A stretch of 64,000 nucleotides of DNA, taken from positions 255,238,501 to 255,302,500 of the forward strand of contig NC_134137.1 of the NCBI RefSeq assembly GCF_033958435.1. Reading direction: 5' to 3'. The notes under the pieces are model-generated. The model was not told where the DNA came from. It saw only the letters and a list, made by a program, of their open reading frames with translations, and made no database searches. Each line of letters starts with the position of its first letter. Within the stretch, counting starts at the first letter, position 1. Shown here one piece after another: positions 21,841 through 32,080 of this stretch. Source of the DNA: Carettochelys insculpta. Taxonomy: Eukaryota; Chordata; Testudines; Carettochelyidae. A program made the translations under genes and the position numbers.

Positions 21841-22466
21841 GATTTCTGGGGGCACATCCTATTTTGTGTTTTGGTAAACTGGCCCACGCTAGAATTCTTT
21901 GCAGTGTACAGGGAAAAAGGGGATGAACTAGTTTGTTTTTCTGTGCACAAATATAGGGGAATGTAGGAAGGCAACAGAGGACAATCAGCATAAAAGTGAT
22001 TTCGCCAGCATCCTCACTGCCAACTGGACAGGTTACCAGCCCATGTTAAAACAGAACCCAGGCGCTATCCCACACCCATACGTGTGCTAGTTAGCTTGGC
22101 TGAAAGTGCCGTATATCTCAAATGAGATGTTTGTGTGAGTGGATAGGAATGGATTTATGAGCAACATCCAAGTAAGAGCCTAAACATCCCTAGAGTGAAG
22201 ATATACCCAAGCTGGAGTTTAAGGATTTGGTTATAATTTACATAGCCCTAAATTATGTGGGATCAAGACACCTGAAGGATACTCCCACAGCTGTGGTCAG
22301 CACAAGAACCCTATCAGATTCCCTTTCATTATGGAAGAGAGACGATGGCTGCCAGGGCATTGCCAGCAAAGGCTCTGTGGCATTAAAATTTATCCTTCCG
22401 TCTCCCTCCCCACCAGGTGCAACACAGCCTGACTCTAGTAACTCTCTGAGTATGCTACCAAAAACT
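21841..22466. other. Non-coding spacer
   Basis: No recognised features. Confidence 0.45.
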
Positions 22467-22955
22467 TAGGCTAAATCCATACTAGGGAAATAAAAAAGCA
22501 GCCCAGTAGCACTTTAAAGACTAACAAAATAATTTATTAGGTGATGAGCTTTCGTGGGACAGACCCACTTCTTCAAAGCTCATCACCTAATAAATTATTT
22601 TGTTAGTCTTTAAAGTGCTGGACTGCTTTTTTGTTTTCATAGTATAAAGACTAGCACAGCTCCCTCTCTCTTATTACAGAAATAAGTTGATTTCACATAC
22701 GCTAGTCTAGCTATGGCATTCATGTAGTTAAAATAGACATCAGAATTGACTTATTTCCCAAGTATAGAGCTAGCCTCTATACTCTCCCGTTGACCTCTCA
22801 TACTCCACACAATAGTGTGGGGAGTACAGGGGTCAAATGCTGACCCCAGAGAGATCAATTTTGCCTGTGTTTATCAGATGGGCAAAACTGAACTCTGGAA
22901 GATCACTCTTGACTGGGTCAATCTTCCCAGAAGTATAGACATGCCCTTATTCTCA
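22467..22955. mobile_element. Degenerate TIR MITE carrying a PLE fold-back insertion
   Basis: The left end AGGCTAAATCCATACTAG and the right end complement AAGGGCATGTCTATACTTC are the outer limits of a diverged TIR element with inner AATAAGTTGATTTC / GAATTGACTTATTTCCC inverted blocks. The PLE-type fold-back at 22489-22640 interrupts its left part. Boundaries are approximate. Confidence 0.5.
22489..22640. repeat. PLE subfamily-A fold-back (inverted pair of tails)
   Basis: Two inverted arms of ~55 bases (GCACTTTAAAGACTAACAAA and its complement, with AATAATTTATTAGGTGATGAG) flank a ~28-base loop containing GTGGGACAGACCCAC. The arms match the 3' tails at 6430-6690 and 25997-26150. The structure equals two head-to-head PLE termini with no coding sequence between them. 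Confidence 0.68.
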
Positions 22956-23225
22956 AGAGAGTTTTCTGAGAGGGCTGAGGATATGCATCCTGGAATGATG
23001 ATGGGGGAAGAATAACGTTTATAGTGCTCTGGCTTACAGCGTCCCTAGCTGAATGATTGTTTTAATCCTGTGATGTTTGTTATGTAATATTCACTACATG
23101 TTAGGACAGGTACAGACTTGTATGGATGTTTGAAATAATTGAATAGAAATAAATACAATAATTATCACATTAATCTATCAGGCATTAGTAAAAGTCTCAC
23201 TTTCTTATGATCCAGATTGGTCTAC
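22956..23225. other. Non-coding spacer
   Basis: AT-rich. No recognised features. Confidence 0.4.
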
Positions 23226-23228
23226 TTC

Positions 23229-23335
23229 AGTGGCTCTCTACCTTTCCAGACTGCTGTACCCTTTCAGAACTCTCATTTGTCTTATCTACACTAAGTTTCA
23301 TTTCACTTAAAAACAACTTCCACTGTCTGTGGATA
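23229..23335. repeat. hAT-type fragment
   Basis: Reads AGTGGCTCTCTACCTTTCCAG, then CTGTACCCTTTCAGAACTC and TCTACACTAAGTTTCATTTC. This is the left half of a hAT-type element widespread in vertebrates (AGTGGTTCTCAACC-like start). The right end is not seen. Confidence 0.45.
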
Positions 23336-23339
23336 GCAT

Positions 23340-24330
23340 AGTGCAGGAACAGGGAACCTCTTTTTGGTTGGAGGCTACTGCCCCATGGAAAAAAAATCAC
23401 TTGGGAGCCACACACAATTGAAGAAAACAGCAACAACAAAACCCCCTCACTGACCTGGCCCCCAAGCGAGAGGAGGGAAAAACACTCTCAGATGTGGACT
23501 CTGATTGAGAAGCAGGGAAGAAGAAGTCACTCCTCTCACACACCTCATGCTCCAAGCCCAGGGGAGAGCGAGAGGCGCTGAAGCTCAGTATTTACCCTGA
23601 GGCCTGGATTAATTCTATGGGGGCCTAGGGCTAGTAGACTTTGTGGGACCCTGTAGGCTCTGAGATGAGGCCAAAAGTGGGGCAGTCAGTGTACAGGAGG
23701 GAGCTGCCGAGGAGCAGACTGGGGGTACGAGCGTAGGGTCTGGGCAGGAAGTAGGGTGCAGGACCTGGCTGGGGGGTGAGGGTTCAGGAGTGAGCAGGGG
23801 TGAGGGGTTGGCATTGGGCAGGATGGAGGGTGTAGCAGTGGGGTATGGGCGTGGGTGCAAGGTATGGGTGAAAGGGGGAGAGGGCAGCAGAGGGGGGCAC
23901 CTTCCTGGTGCAGGTCCCAGGGAGGGTGCAGGTGTCTTCATGTGTCTCTGCACTCCTTTCAGGCTCCACCTCCTGTCACTGCCATTGCTGCAATTCTTGG
24001 CCAAAGGGAGCAGAAGGGGACAGTGCATGCAGGGTGCACCTCCCTGCAGCGTGCAGGGTGACTTCATTCCCACTGTCAGGCACAGCCTGTGGGCCAGATC
24101 CAGGCAGTGGCTTGCCTTGAGTGAGCCTGCAAGGCTCTGAGATTCCCCACTGTCAGTCGGGAGCTGGCACTGGTGCTCCAGCCTGGTGCCCTGCACGTGA
24201 CAAGCACCAGTGCTGGCTTTTGCCACTGCAGGGGAGAAGGGTGAGCATCATGGGTTGGATCAAGGCAAGCTATGGGATTGATCTGGCTGTTGGGCCATAC
24301 GTCCCCCGCCACTGGTATAGTGCTTACAAA
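23340..24330. repeat. GC-rich repeat-like block, probably hAT-derived
   Basis: Starts near AGGAACAGGGAACCTCTTTTT, then becomes strongly purine-skewed and GC-rich (23600-24250) with GGGTGCAGG / GGGTGTAGCAG-like reiteration. The open frames on both strands (such as 24226-23615 minus, Pro/Ser/Cys-rich) follow from that composition and have no recognisable domain. The assignment is tentative. Confidence 0.35.
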
Positions 24331-24621
24331 ATTTTTCTTTTTAAGCTGGCAAGTCCAGAACTCAAAAACCTTCTTTGAAGATATTATACTGGCATACCTG
24401 TATGCACAGGGGGTTTTGTCTTCAGATGTGCCGGCTTCGTACTGTTATTTGATAGCATTCCTCTGTAAAAGAAATAAAACTTGAGGTGGGTCGCTCTTTG
24501 TAGATGTGAATCCAAAAGCAATACATTCCTTAGAGAACTGACAAAGATTTTTAGAGTCATATTGAATTTCTTACAATTTTCCCTGTCGCCACTACCGCTG
24601 CTTCCAGCTGCCCATTTATTT

Positions 24622-24638
24622 AAAAAAAAAAAAAAAAA
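24622..24638. repeat. A(17) homopolymer
   Basis: A 17-base adenine run. No LINE or SINE body could be recognised just upstream, so it is not claimed as a retroposon tail. Confidence 0.8.
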
Positions 24639-24726
24639 GGGCTCCATCTTTACATCACAGCTACATATGCCCCATTTACATCACAGCTAGATATGCCCCA
24701 TGACAACTTCAACCTCTTTGACATTG

Positions 24727-25870
24727 TGACAGGGTAAAGTCACAGAAGACCCCTTGGGGTGTTCCCCAGTGTACTGATTATGCCCCTTACTGACACCTTC
24801 TCGCTTCAAAGCTCTCCCACCCCTCTGTCCTGCTAAGGTAGCTCCTCTGCTCTCCCCCAGCCAAGGCACAGAGCTGGGGTTACTGCCCCCGTGCAAAGCA
24901 ATGCAGACACTTTTTAACCATAGCTCTGGGTAGATGCAGTTCTAGGGCACAGCTCACAGTGAATCAACCCTAGAGAAGGGATCAAAACCCCATATAGATT
25001 TGACTCTCTCTGTGCAAAAGATTAGCACAGGGAGGGCTCATTAGGTAAGCCCTCTCAATCAATTAAAGGGGAGATATTACCTGGGGAAAGCTACCACTAT
25101 ACTTAACAGCTTACACTGAGTTTGATTAAAAAAAGTTTTTGTTAAGCAAAAAGTTTTTATTAAGCAAAACAGTAAGATTTAAGGGGTTATTGATAAGGAC
25201 CAAACAAAAAAAAAAAAGGAAGCAAATAGGTAATTCCATTCCCCTAAAAATCTAGTTACTTGTGAGGTCTTACCCTAAACAGGTTGTTTTTATATCAGGT
25301 GAAAACTTCAGGTCAGAAATGATCTTATTCCAACCTGTGCCTCCAGTAAAGTTTTCTGTGTCCCATAGGGTGTCTCAGGTGATTTCCAAGGAAGAATCAA
25401 GACAAAGATGAAGCAGGCTGGAGGAACCCCTCCAGGATTTCTTTATCCCTTTCCCCTCTGGAGGGAATGCCATTGTTCTCTTTGTGTAGCAGTACGCTTC
25501 AAGAGGGAGCCTGTCCCATGTGCAGGTCGCCTGTCCAAGTCCTTTTTAGCCAATCAGCCACTGCCTGTCTGATGGGTTGCACATTCACAGACAAGTTCCT
25601 CAGATGTTGATTGACACCCATTAAGGGCCTAAGTGCTGCTATCTGCCCCAAGCTGTGCTCTCACAGCAGCACTTCACAGAAACCAACATTTGGAATACAT
25701 ATATGCAGACAATACTTATAACTTCAACTAAAAAATGACATGCACAAAAATAGGATTTACATATTCAGCACGTTATAGCATTCAAAATGATACATCACAA
25801 GCCACCTTTTGTTCAAAGCATTTCTGAGTTATATGTATTTGTATTCATAACCCATTTTCCATAAAGCAAG
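24727..25870 (+). repeat. LTR-like long repeat, copy 1
   Basis: Begins TGTGACAGGGTAAAGTCACAG and shares its order of blocks with the repeat at 34452-36350: a CCCC-TTGGGGTG region, a GGATCAAAACCCC / GGACCCAAACCCC region with ATAGATTTG / ATAAATCTG, a purine-rich stretch, then GTTTTTATTAAGC ... GTAAGATTTAAG. The TG start and length fit a long LTR or an internally deleted LTR element. No coding region is seen. The right boundary is approximate. Confidence 0.45.
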
Positions 25871-25996
25871 GATGGTCCATCACCAATGTGCTTGCATGCA
25901 CCAGTAAAGGACATAAATCATACCTAATACAGTGCATACATTTATGCTATGTTACTATGTAATATAGTATAAACAAGTCATTGTATGAAAGTTTAA

Positions 25997-26150
25997 CAGA
26001 GAGATCGCCGTGCTAGTCTATATACTGTCAAAACAAAAAAGCAGTCAAGTAGCACTTTGAAGACTAACAAAATAATTTATTAAGTGAGCTTTCGTGGGAC
26101 AGACCCACTCCTTCAGACCATAGCCAGACCAGAACAGACCATATTTTTGT
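25997..26150 (-). mobile_element. PLE subfamily-A tail insertion with near-matching TSD
   Basis: A minus-strand tail: GGTCTGTTCTGGTCTGGCTA, GAAGGAGTGGGTCTGTCCCA, TTAGTCTTCAAAGTGCTAC, ending with a GACTAGCACGGCGATCTCTCTG-like terminus. Flanks TATGAAAGTTTAA (25984-25996) and TATGAAATATTAA (26151-26163) agree at 11 of 13 positions, which fits an aged target duplication. Only the 3' end was inserted. Confidence 0.7.
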
Positions 26151-26163
26151 TATGAAATATTAA

Positions 26164-26958
26164 TTTGCACTAAACTTGGCTTTCCAGGATTAAGACCAAG
26201 CTCAAGTTTGTACTGATGTCGCTAGTGCTTTTTATGTAGCCTGTTGTAAAACTAGGTGAAAATCTAGCTGAGCGAACACCCACTGAAGGCTGCAGCAGGA
26301 CCACAGGGTATGCCCGTTATTGAGAACTCCTGATCCACCTGACCAAGTGAAGTTCACTGGGTGGAAGGAAAAGGGGTAGATACAGATTTCCTGATCTTCT
26401 CTACTTCTGAAGGATTGTGCTATTTTGTAATTTGGGAACAGAGGAGATGAAGGAAAAGATATTTATGTTGGCTCAGTGCATGCTTGCAGTCTGGGAATAG
26501 TTGTTTCCTGGCACAGACTCATAATGCTCTTAGCTTACCTCTAGCTAAGATACAACAACAATACACTTATTGTTTACCTAATCCAAAGCAATCAGAACTC
26601 TCTTTCTTCCATCGCAAGTGTTCTGGGAAGAGCCCAAAACCTTTTTCCCTCTGCTCCCTCAGCATGAAAGTTCTTTTGAATCTCATGTTACTAACACGCA
26701 GGTTAGTTCTTAGATTAGTTTGTGGGTGATGCTTGCAGCCAGTGAACAAAGTGTGTCTTGAGCTCCTTTAGATGCACATTTTCTTGATTCAGTTTCTCCT
26801 CCATGTGCCATCCTCACTTTTCCCTTGTGTTACTTACAGGCAGGTGCTGCTGTGACTAGGGCATTCATGGATTTGCATCATAATTGGCTGCATCCAAACA
26901 CATGAGGCACAGAGGTTTGTATCTGGATTTTATGGAGGACTGGAATTATATACTGAGC
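26164..26958. other. Non-coding spacer
   Basis: No recognised features. Short open frames lack motifs. Confidence 0.45.
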
Positions 26959-27400
26959 CAGGGGTTGGCAACCTGTGGCTCTGCAGCCACCTGTGGCTCT
27001 TTGAGGAACTACTTGTGGCTCTGAGCACTGCTGACGATGACTCCTTTTGCGGCTCTGGAGGCGGCTGCCACTTAAACAGAATTTATTTATTTAAAAATAA
27101 ATTCAATTTAAGCAGTGGCAGCTCTGGAGCCGCTGAGCACTCAGAGGCAGCAGGGCAGGGAGCCCAGAAGTGAAAACTGGCTGGGCAGGGAGCTGCCCCA
27201 TGTGGGCGGCAGGACACCTGGGTAGAGGGGCAGCTGAGCCTGCCCCTGCTGGAGCCGCGCAGCCTTGCAGCCCGCTGAGAAGGAGGTGGTGGTGGTGGTG
27301 GCAGGGAGCAGCAGGGGTGGCTGCTGTGGAACTATGTACTGAGGTGAGTTAATCCTGGGCGTGAGGGTGGGGAGGTTGGGGCTTAGAGGGGTTAAGCCTG
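26959..27400. repeat. hAT-type GC-rich element (left end visible)
   Basis: Begins CAGGGGTTGGCAACCTGTGG with repeated GTGGCTCT motifs, an ATTTATTTATTTAAAAATAA insert-like patch and a GC-rich tail including a short GGT run (about 27284-27301). A CAGGGGTTGGCAACC start is typical of a hAT-type family in vertebrates. No right terminus was found. Confidence 0.5.
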
Positions 27401-27774
27401 GGAGTCAGGGGGCAGTTTGTGGGATGGGGGTAAAGCCTGGGGACTGCGGGATGAGGCGGTAAAGACTGGAGATGGAGGTAATGACTTTCTAACTGGTACA
27501 AATCATTGTGTGAGCACCTGCACTGTTATTAAAATAGGGGTGATAAAAACCACAGTTTGACATTACTTATTAAGGACTGTCTCCTATTCACATGCACTGC
27601 AGCTCCTGAAGGACTCATTTTGTAACTGAATTTGGAAAAAAATGGCTCTTCTCGTGAGTTTGGTTGCAGATCCCGGTGTGGAGCCAAACCAAACCTCCAA
27701 ATTAGAACACCCTCAGCGTCAGGGAAGTTCAGATCTGGATGTGAACTTTGCCGATCAATTGTTCTTCACACACT

Positions 27775-28485
27775 AGCCGTGTCTACACGTGCACGCTACT
27801 TCGAAGTAATGGCACTAACTTCGAAATAGCGCCCATCATGGCTACACGTGTTGGGCGCTATTTCGATGTTAACATCGACGTTAGGCGGCGAGACGTCAAA
27901 GCCGCTAACCCCATGAGGGGATGGGAATAGCGCCCTACTTCGAAGTTGAACGTCGAAGTAGGGACCGTGTAGTCGTTGCACGTCCCGCAACATTGAAATA
28001 GCGGGGTCCGCCATGGCGGCCATCAGCTGAGGGGTTGAGAGACGCTCTCTCTCCAGCCCCTGCGGAGCTCTATGGTCACCGTGTGCAGCAGCCCTTAGCC
28101 CAGGGCTTCTGGCTGCTGCTGCTGCAGCTGGGGATCCATGCTGCATGCACAGGGTCCGCAACCAGTTGTCGGCTCTGTGGCTCTTGTGTTGTTTAGTGCA
28201 ACTGTGTCTGGGAGGGGCCTTTTAAGGGAGCGGCTGGCTGTTGAGTCCACCCTGTGACCCTGTCTGCAGCTGTGCCTGGCACCCTTATTTCGATGTGTGC
28301 TACTTTGGCGTGTAGACGTTCCCTCGCAGCGCCTATTTCGATGTGGTGCTGCACAACGTCGATGTTGAACATCGACGTTGCCAGCCCTGGAGGACGTGTA
28401 GACGTTATTCATCGAAATAGCCTATTTCAATGTCACCACATCGAAATAGGCTACTTCGATGTAGGCTTCATGTGTAGATGTAGCC
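27775..28485. mobile_element. Internal-deletion Harbinger derivative, ~711 bp, copy 1
   Basis: The left ~300 bases match element 1 from its terminus through TAGGCGGCGAGACGTCAAA and the GGGTCCGCCATGGCGGCCATC block (element 1: GGGTCCGCCATGGTGGCAATC at about 1676-1696). The right ~390 bases match element 1 positions ~4938-5352, including TGTCTGGGAGGGGCC and GTTGCCAGCCCTGGAGGACG. The two genes between are missing, but the transposase start codon (28141-28139, minus) and ~14 codons remain. Flanks ACT/GCT are a probable decayed 3-bp duplication. Confidence 0.9.
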
Positions 28486-28567
28486 GCTGACTCCAAGAAA
28501 ATCTGCCTCTACATCAAACAAATATCACTGAACTTTGTACCCTTTCCCTTGTATGACTTGTGTAAAT
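28486..28567. other. Short spacer
   Basis: Nothing recognised. Confidence 0.4.
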
Positions 28568-28777
28568 CAGTTCTCAAACTGGGGGTAATGACCCTTCAGA
28601 AAGTTGTGAGGTTATTATAGGGGGATGTGAGGTGTCAGTCTCCACCTCCAAACTCTGCTTCACTTCCAAAATGTGTGTGTGTGTGTTTTTCCCCAATGCC
28701 TTTTAATGTCTATAGCCATCATGCCCAGAGGCTTGTGTGTGAAAGGGGTCGCCAATACAAAAGTATGAAAACCACTG
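28568..28777. mobile_element. hAT non-autonomous element, MER5/Charlie-like
   Basis: Left end CAGTTCTCAAACTGGGGGT, right end complement CCAGTGGTTTTCATAC, with an inner GGGTCGCC block on the right. This is the arrangement of MER5-type hAT MITEs (CAGTGGTTCTCAAACT ... AGTTTGAGAACCACTG). A (GT)7 run lies inside at 28672-28686. No clear 8-bp duplication is visible, so it is an old copy. Confidence 0.6.
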
Positions 28778-30482
28778 GTTCGTAAATACTAGAGATGGAC
28801 TCATTGTGCTTGTGGCAGAAGTGGAGAGGAGCTGCCAAGAGTGGCTTCTGAGGCTTTCATTGTGAAAGGTGAATTTACAATATGAAATAATGAATAGCTT
28901 CTTAATAAACAGCTTTTGTAAGGGATTAACAGAGAGGGTCCTGTGCGGCTTGGACTGGTGGGAAGTTCAGAGCACTAAATGCTAAGTCAAAGGAAAACAC
29001 AACAATGTTATCTAAAACACACAAGGGGCATGAGCTGATATGGATAATGCCAAATTGACTTTGTAAATAGTCTCAGGGATATATTAAAAGCCAAATGTTT
29101 CTGCCCTGGCAATGAAATGCAAGAGTTAGTTTTGTTTTGTCATGTCCTTTCGAGGGGCTTAGAATGGAAACTTTTTTTTATTTCCTTCCCCACTCCCAAT
29201 ACCAACAACAGAATATCACTATGAATGGTTTTACAAAGTCAAGGTAGCCAGTGAATAATGGCAATAACCAGAATGTCTATTACTACAGGATGAATTTCTG
29301 TAGTCCAACACCCTCGGGACCTGACTGCTGCAAACGAGAGAATTTGCCAGACCATGGGAGGTCAATATTGTCCGACAGCATTACCAACACTTCCACTGTT
29401 TACTGGGCTCTGAGAAGACATTTGTGGGTAAATTACAGCACGGAACACCGAGAGCCAGGTATGATGTCTGTAAACAACTTTATGAGACCACAGGAAGCTT
29501 GGCCATACCCACGATAAGTGGTCGTCCAGCTAAAATCATGCTGGATTGTGGGTGCTGCTGGACAAAAGAGTGCCAGACTACTGAGGTTCAACCTGTATTT
29601 AGGACAATTCAAGTATTTATCCAGATGCTGCTACAGAAGACAGGCTGGGAGAAAGCAAGCAGCCGGCTCCAGGGCACCTAATACATATGTTTCTACTCAC
29701 ATATAATCAAATGAGGCTGTAGGTCTTGTGCTATATCTTGGTTTACATGGGCACCTCATTTTTCCTATCTGCCCTAATAAGTAGGTGCCCGATAAATATT
29801 TTCCTCCCCCACATCTTCTTACTGTAGGGGGAAATTTCTGGACAATCACTCTTCTGGCATCTCAGCTGTGGTGAAAGGGGTGGGAGATGTAAGGAAGAAA
29901 GTATAACTTGCTCTTCCTCTTTCTTCCTGGACTCTATGCTACTATATAAATAAGTAAATATAAAATGTAACTGAGCAAGATGCCCAGGGGTAATGTTATA
30001 TTTTATTTTCTATACCGTAGTGCCTGGAGGGACCAGTCAGACTATTCCCTATTATACTAGCTGTTAGTCAAACCCAGTAACTCTGAGTAGGAACGGCAGA
30101 TTGATTGCTTTGCTGCTGCTCTAGGCATTCTAAAAGGATGGAAAAGTAGACCCTCCCTTCTCTGCACCACAGCTCAGTGACACTTGGCTCTCTGGGGTTA
30201 AGATCAAGTTCATACAAAATATAAAACCCTAGAACAAATTAGGATTTAACGTGTGATCCTCAATAACAACTCATGGACCAAAACCAGTGAGTGAACTACA
30301 AGAGAAGAGACGTTTCCAGGAATTAGTCACATTCAGGTTTTCTTTCAAGCTCTATGGAATCATAACTGTTTGCTACTATTCATCTGTTGTAATAGACACA
30401 ATGGGTCTTATTCTTTTTTATGTATGCTGGTGTAAAACCAGTGTAACACCGCTGGCTTCAGTGGATCCCTGATGTACACTTT
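28778..30482. other. Non-coding spacer with an unassigned block
   Basis: No gene. The block 29270-29690 has a balanced composition unlike the surrounding AT-rich DNA (GACCTGACTGCTGCAAACG, then CCAGACCATGGGAGGTCAA) and may be an old repeat, but I cannot name it. Confidence 0.35.
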
Positions 30483-30865
30483 GGCTGTGGCTACACTAGC
30501 AAGGGACTTTGAAAGGGATAATCCTTATCTGTCAGTTTGAAGACAGTCGTTTTGATGTGAAGCGACTACACACAAAGTCCGGCTCGGTGATTTGCAACCT
30601 CAGAAGGAGCCCCATCCCCCACCCCTTTCGAAAGGAAGCAGCCACACAGCACAGAGTCTCCTTTCGAAGGAACGGGGTGGGAAATGGCACGGAAAGGGTC
30701 AAATGGCTGACAAGCCCTTCCTGGAAGACAATCCACCTGCCCCCTTAAAGGGCCCCTCCCAAACACCGCCCCCATGCACATGCTGAGGGCTCAGGCTGTG
30801 TGCAGCATACATCCTCCAGCACAGCACCAGCAGAGCCTTGCTGAGCCCCAACACTGCAGCATGCC

Positions 30866-32080
30866 ATGGACCTGCAGCACCTCCAGGATGAAGATATCCT
30901 CCACGTTATGGCCAGCCTGATGGCTGTCCTGGTCACAGTCCATCTGAGGCTCTGGACTGCCTGCCACATGGTTGGCTTCCTGCAGGCCCCCCCGCCCACG
31001 GTGCACCCAGAGAACCCCCTTCCCTGTGCCCACTGTTGCCTCTGGTGGTACCCCACCATCAGAGAATGGTGGGATCGCATTATTCTGGAGGAGTGGGATG
31101 ACGAGCGCTGGCTCCACAATTTTAGGATGACCTGGGCCACCTTCATGGAGCTGTGCCACTGGCTAGCACCAGCACTACGCCACCAGGACATTTGCAGGAA
31201 GCCTGCCCTCCTGCTGGGGAAGAGGGTGCCTATTGCCATGTGGAAGGTGGCCACCCTGGACAACAACTGCTCAGTCAGCCACCAATTTGAGGAGGGGAAG
31301 GTCACCATGAGGGTCATCCTTCTAGAAGAAAGCCAGCCGGGTTCATGCATCCATGACAGGTCCCAAGAAGAGGTCCCAGGTGGTGGGGGGACATGCATCC
31401 CACCACGCACTCATGAGCACTTTTGCCCTCCACTCCATGCAGGTTGTCGATGCCATCAACTGTACCCTCCTGTGCTGGCTCATCTGTGTGGGGGACATGG
31501 ACGCTGCCATGGCTGGGTTCCAGCAGCTGGGGTTCCCCAACGGTTTTGGTGCCTTGGACAGCACCCATATCACTGTCTGGGCCCCACCACACAGCTGCAG
31601 ACAGTACATTAATCGGAAGGGCTGTAATTCCATCATCCTCCAGGCCCCTGTGGATGCCAGCGGATGGTTCCCAGACATTTGCGTGGGGTGAGCAGGCAGG
31701 CCCATGGTGCCCGTATCCTGTGGAACTCATGGTTTGGGCACAGGATGGGTGAGGGCACCTATGTCCCCCCATGAGAACTCCCGGTGAGGGACACGATTAT
31801 GCCCCCATGCATAGTCGCCAATGTGGCCTACACCCTCCAGGCCTGGCTAATGCGCCCCCCTACATGGGGCACACCACTGAGAGCTGGGACTGATACAACA
31901 CCTGCCTCAACTAGGCCAGGAACATGGAGGAGTGGGCATTCGGCAGCCTGAAGGCACACTTCAGGTGCTTGCTCAGGTGCCTCGACATGGGCCTCCTCAG
32001 TGTGCCCACAGTCCTGGGCACATGCCATGCTCTCCACAATCTCGTGGAGGCGGGACGGGCAAGGGCAGTGGGAGTGGCAG
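30866..32080 (+). pseudogene. Harbinger DDE transposase (element 2), inactivated
   Basis: Exon 1 starts at ATG 30866 (MDLQHLQDE) and shows IREWWDRIILEEWDDERWLHN, FRMTWATFMELC and VPIAMWKVATLDNN. The donor expected near 31328 reads GA in place of GT. The acceptor CATGCAG ends at 31442. Exon 2 gives ALDSTHI with the first catalytic Asp (31557-31559). It then hits TGA where the family has Trp (near 31688) and shifts frame. The second catalytic position reads Asn (31820-31822, VANVAYTLQAWLM). The Glu is kept (31930-31932, EEWAFGSLK), and CHALHNLVEA closes the conserved core. It cannot make a working enzyme. Confidence 0.85.

Noticed and set aside
23615..24226. 203-residue minus-strand open frame
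   Set aside because: Pro/Ser/Cys-rich and within a purine-skewed GC-rich repeat. No family motif, and an equally open frame on the opposite strand.
24622..24638. Retroposon poly(A) tail
   Set aside because: No SINE/LINE body or target duplication could be recognised next to the A run.
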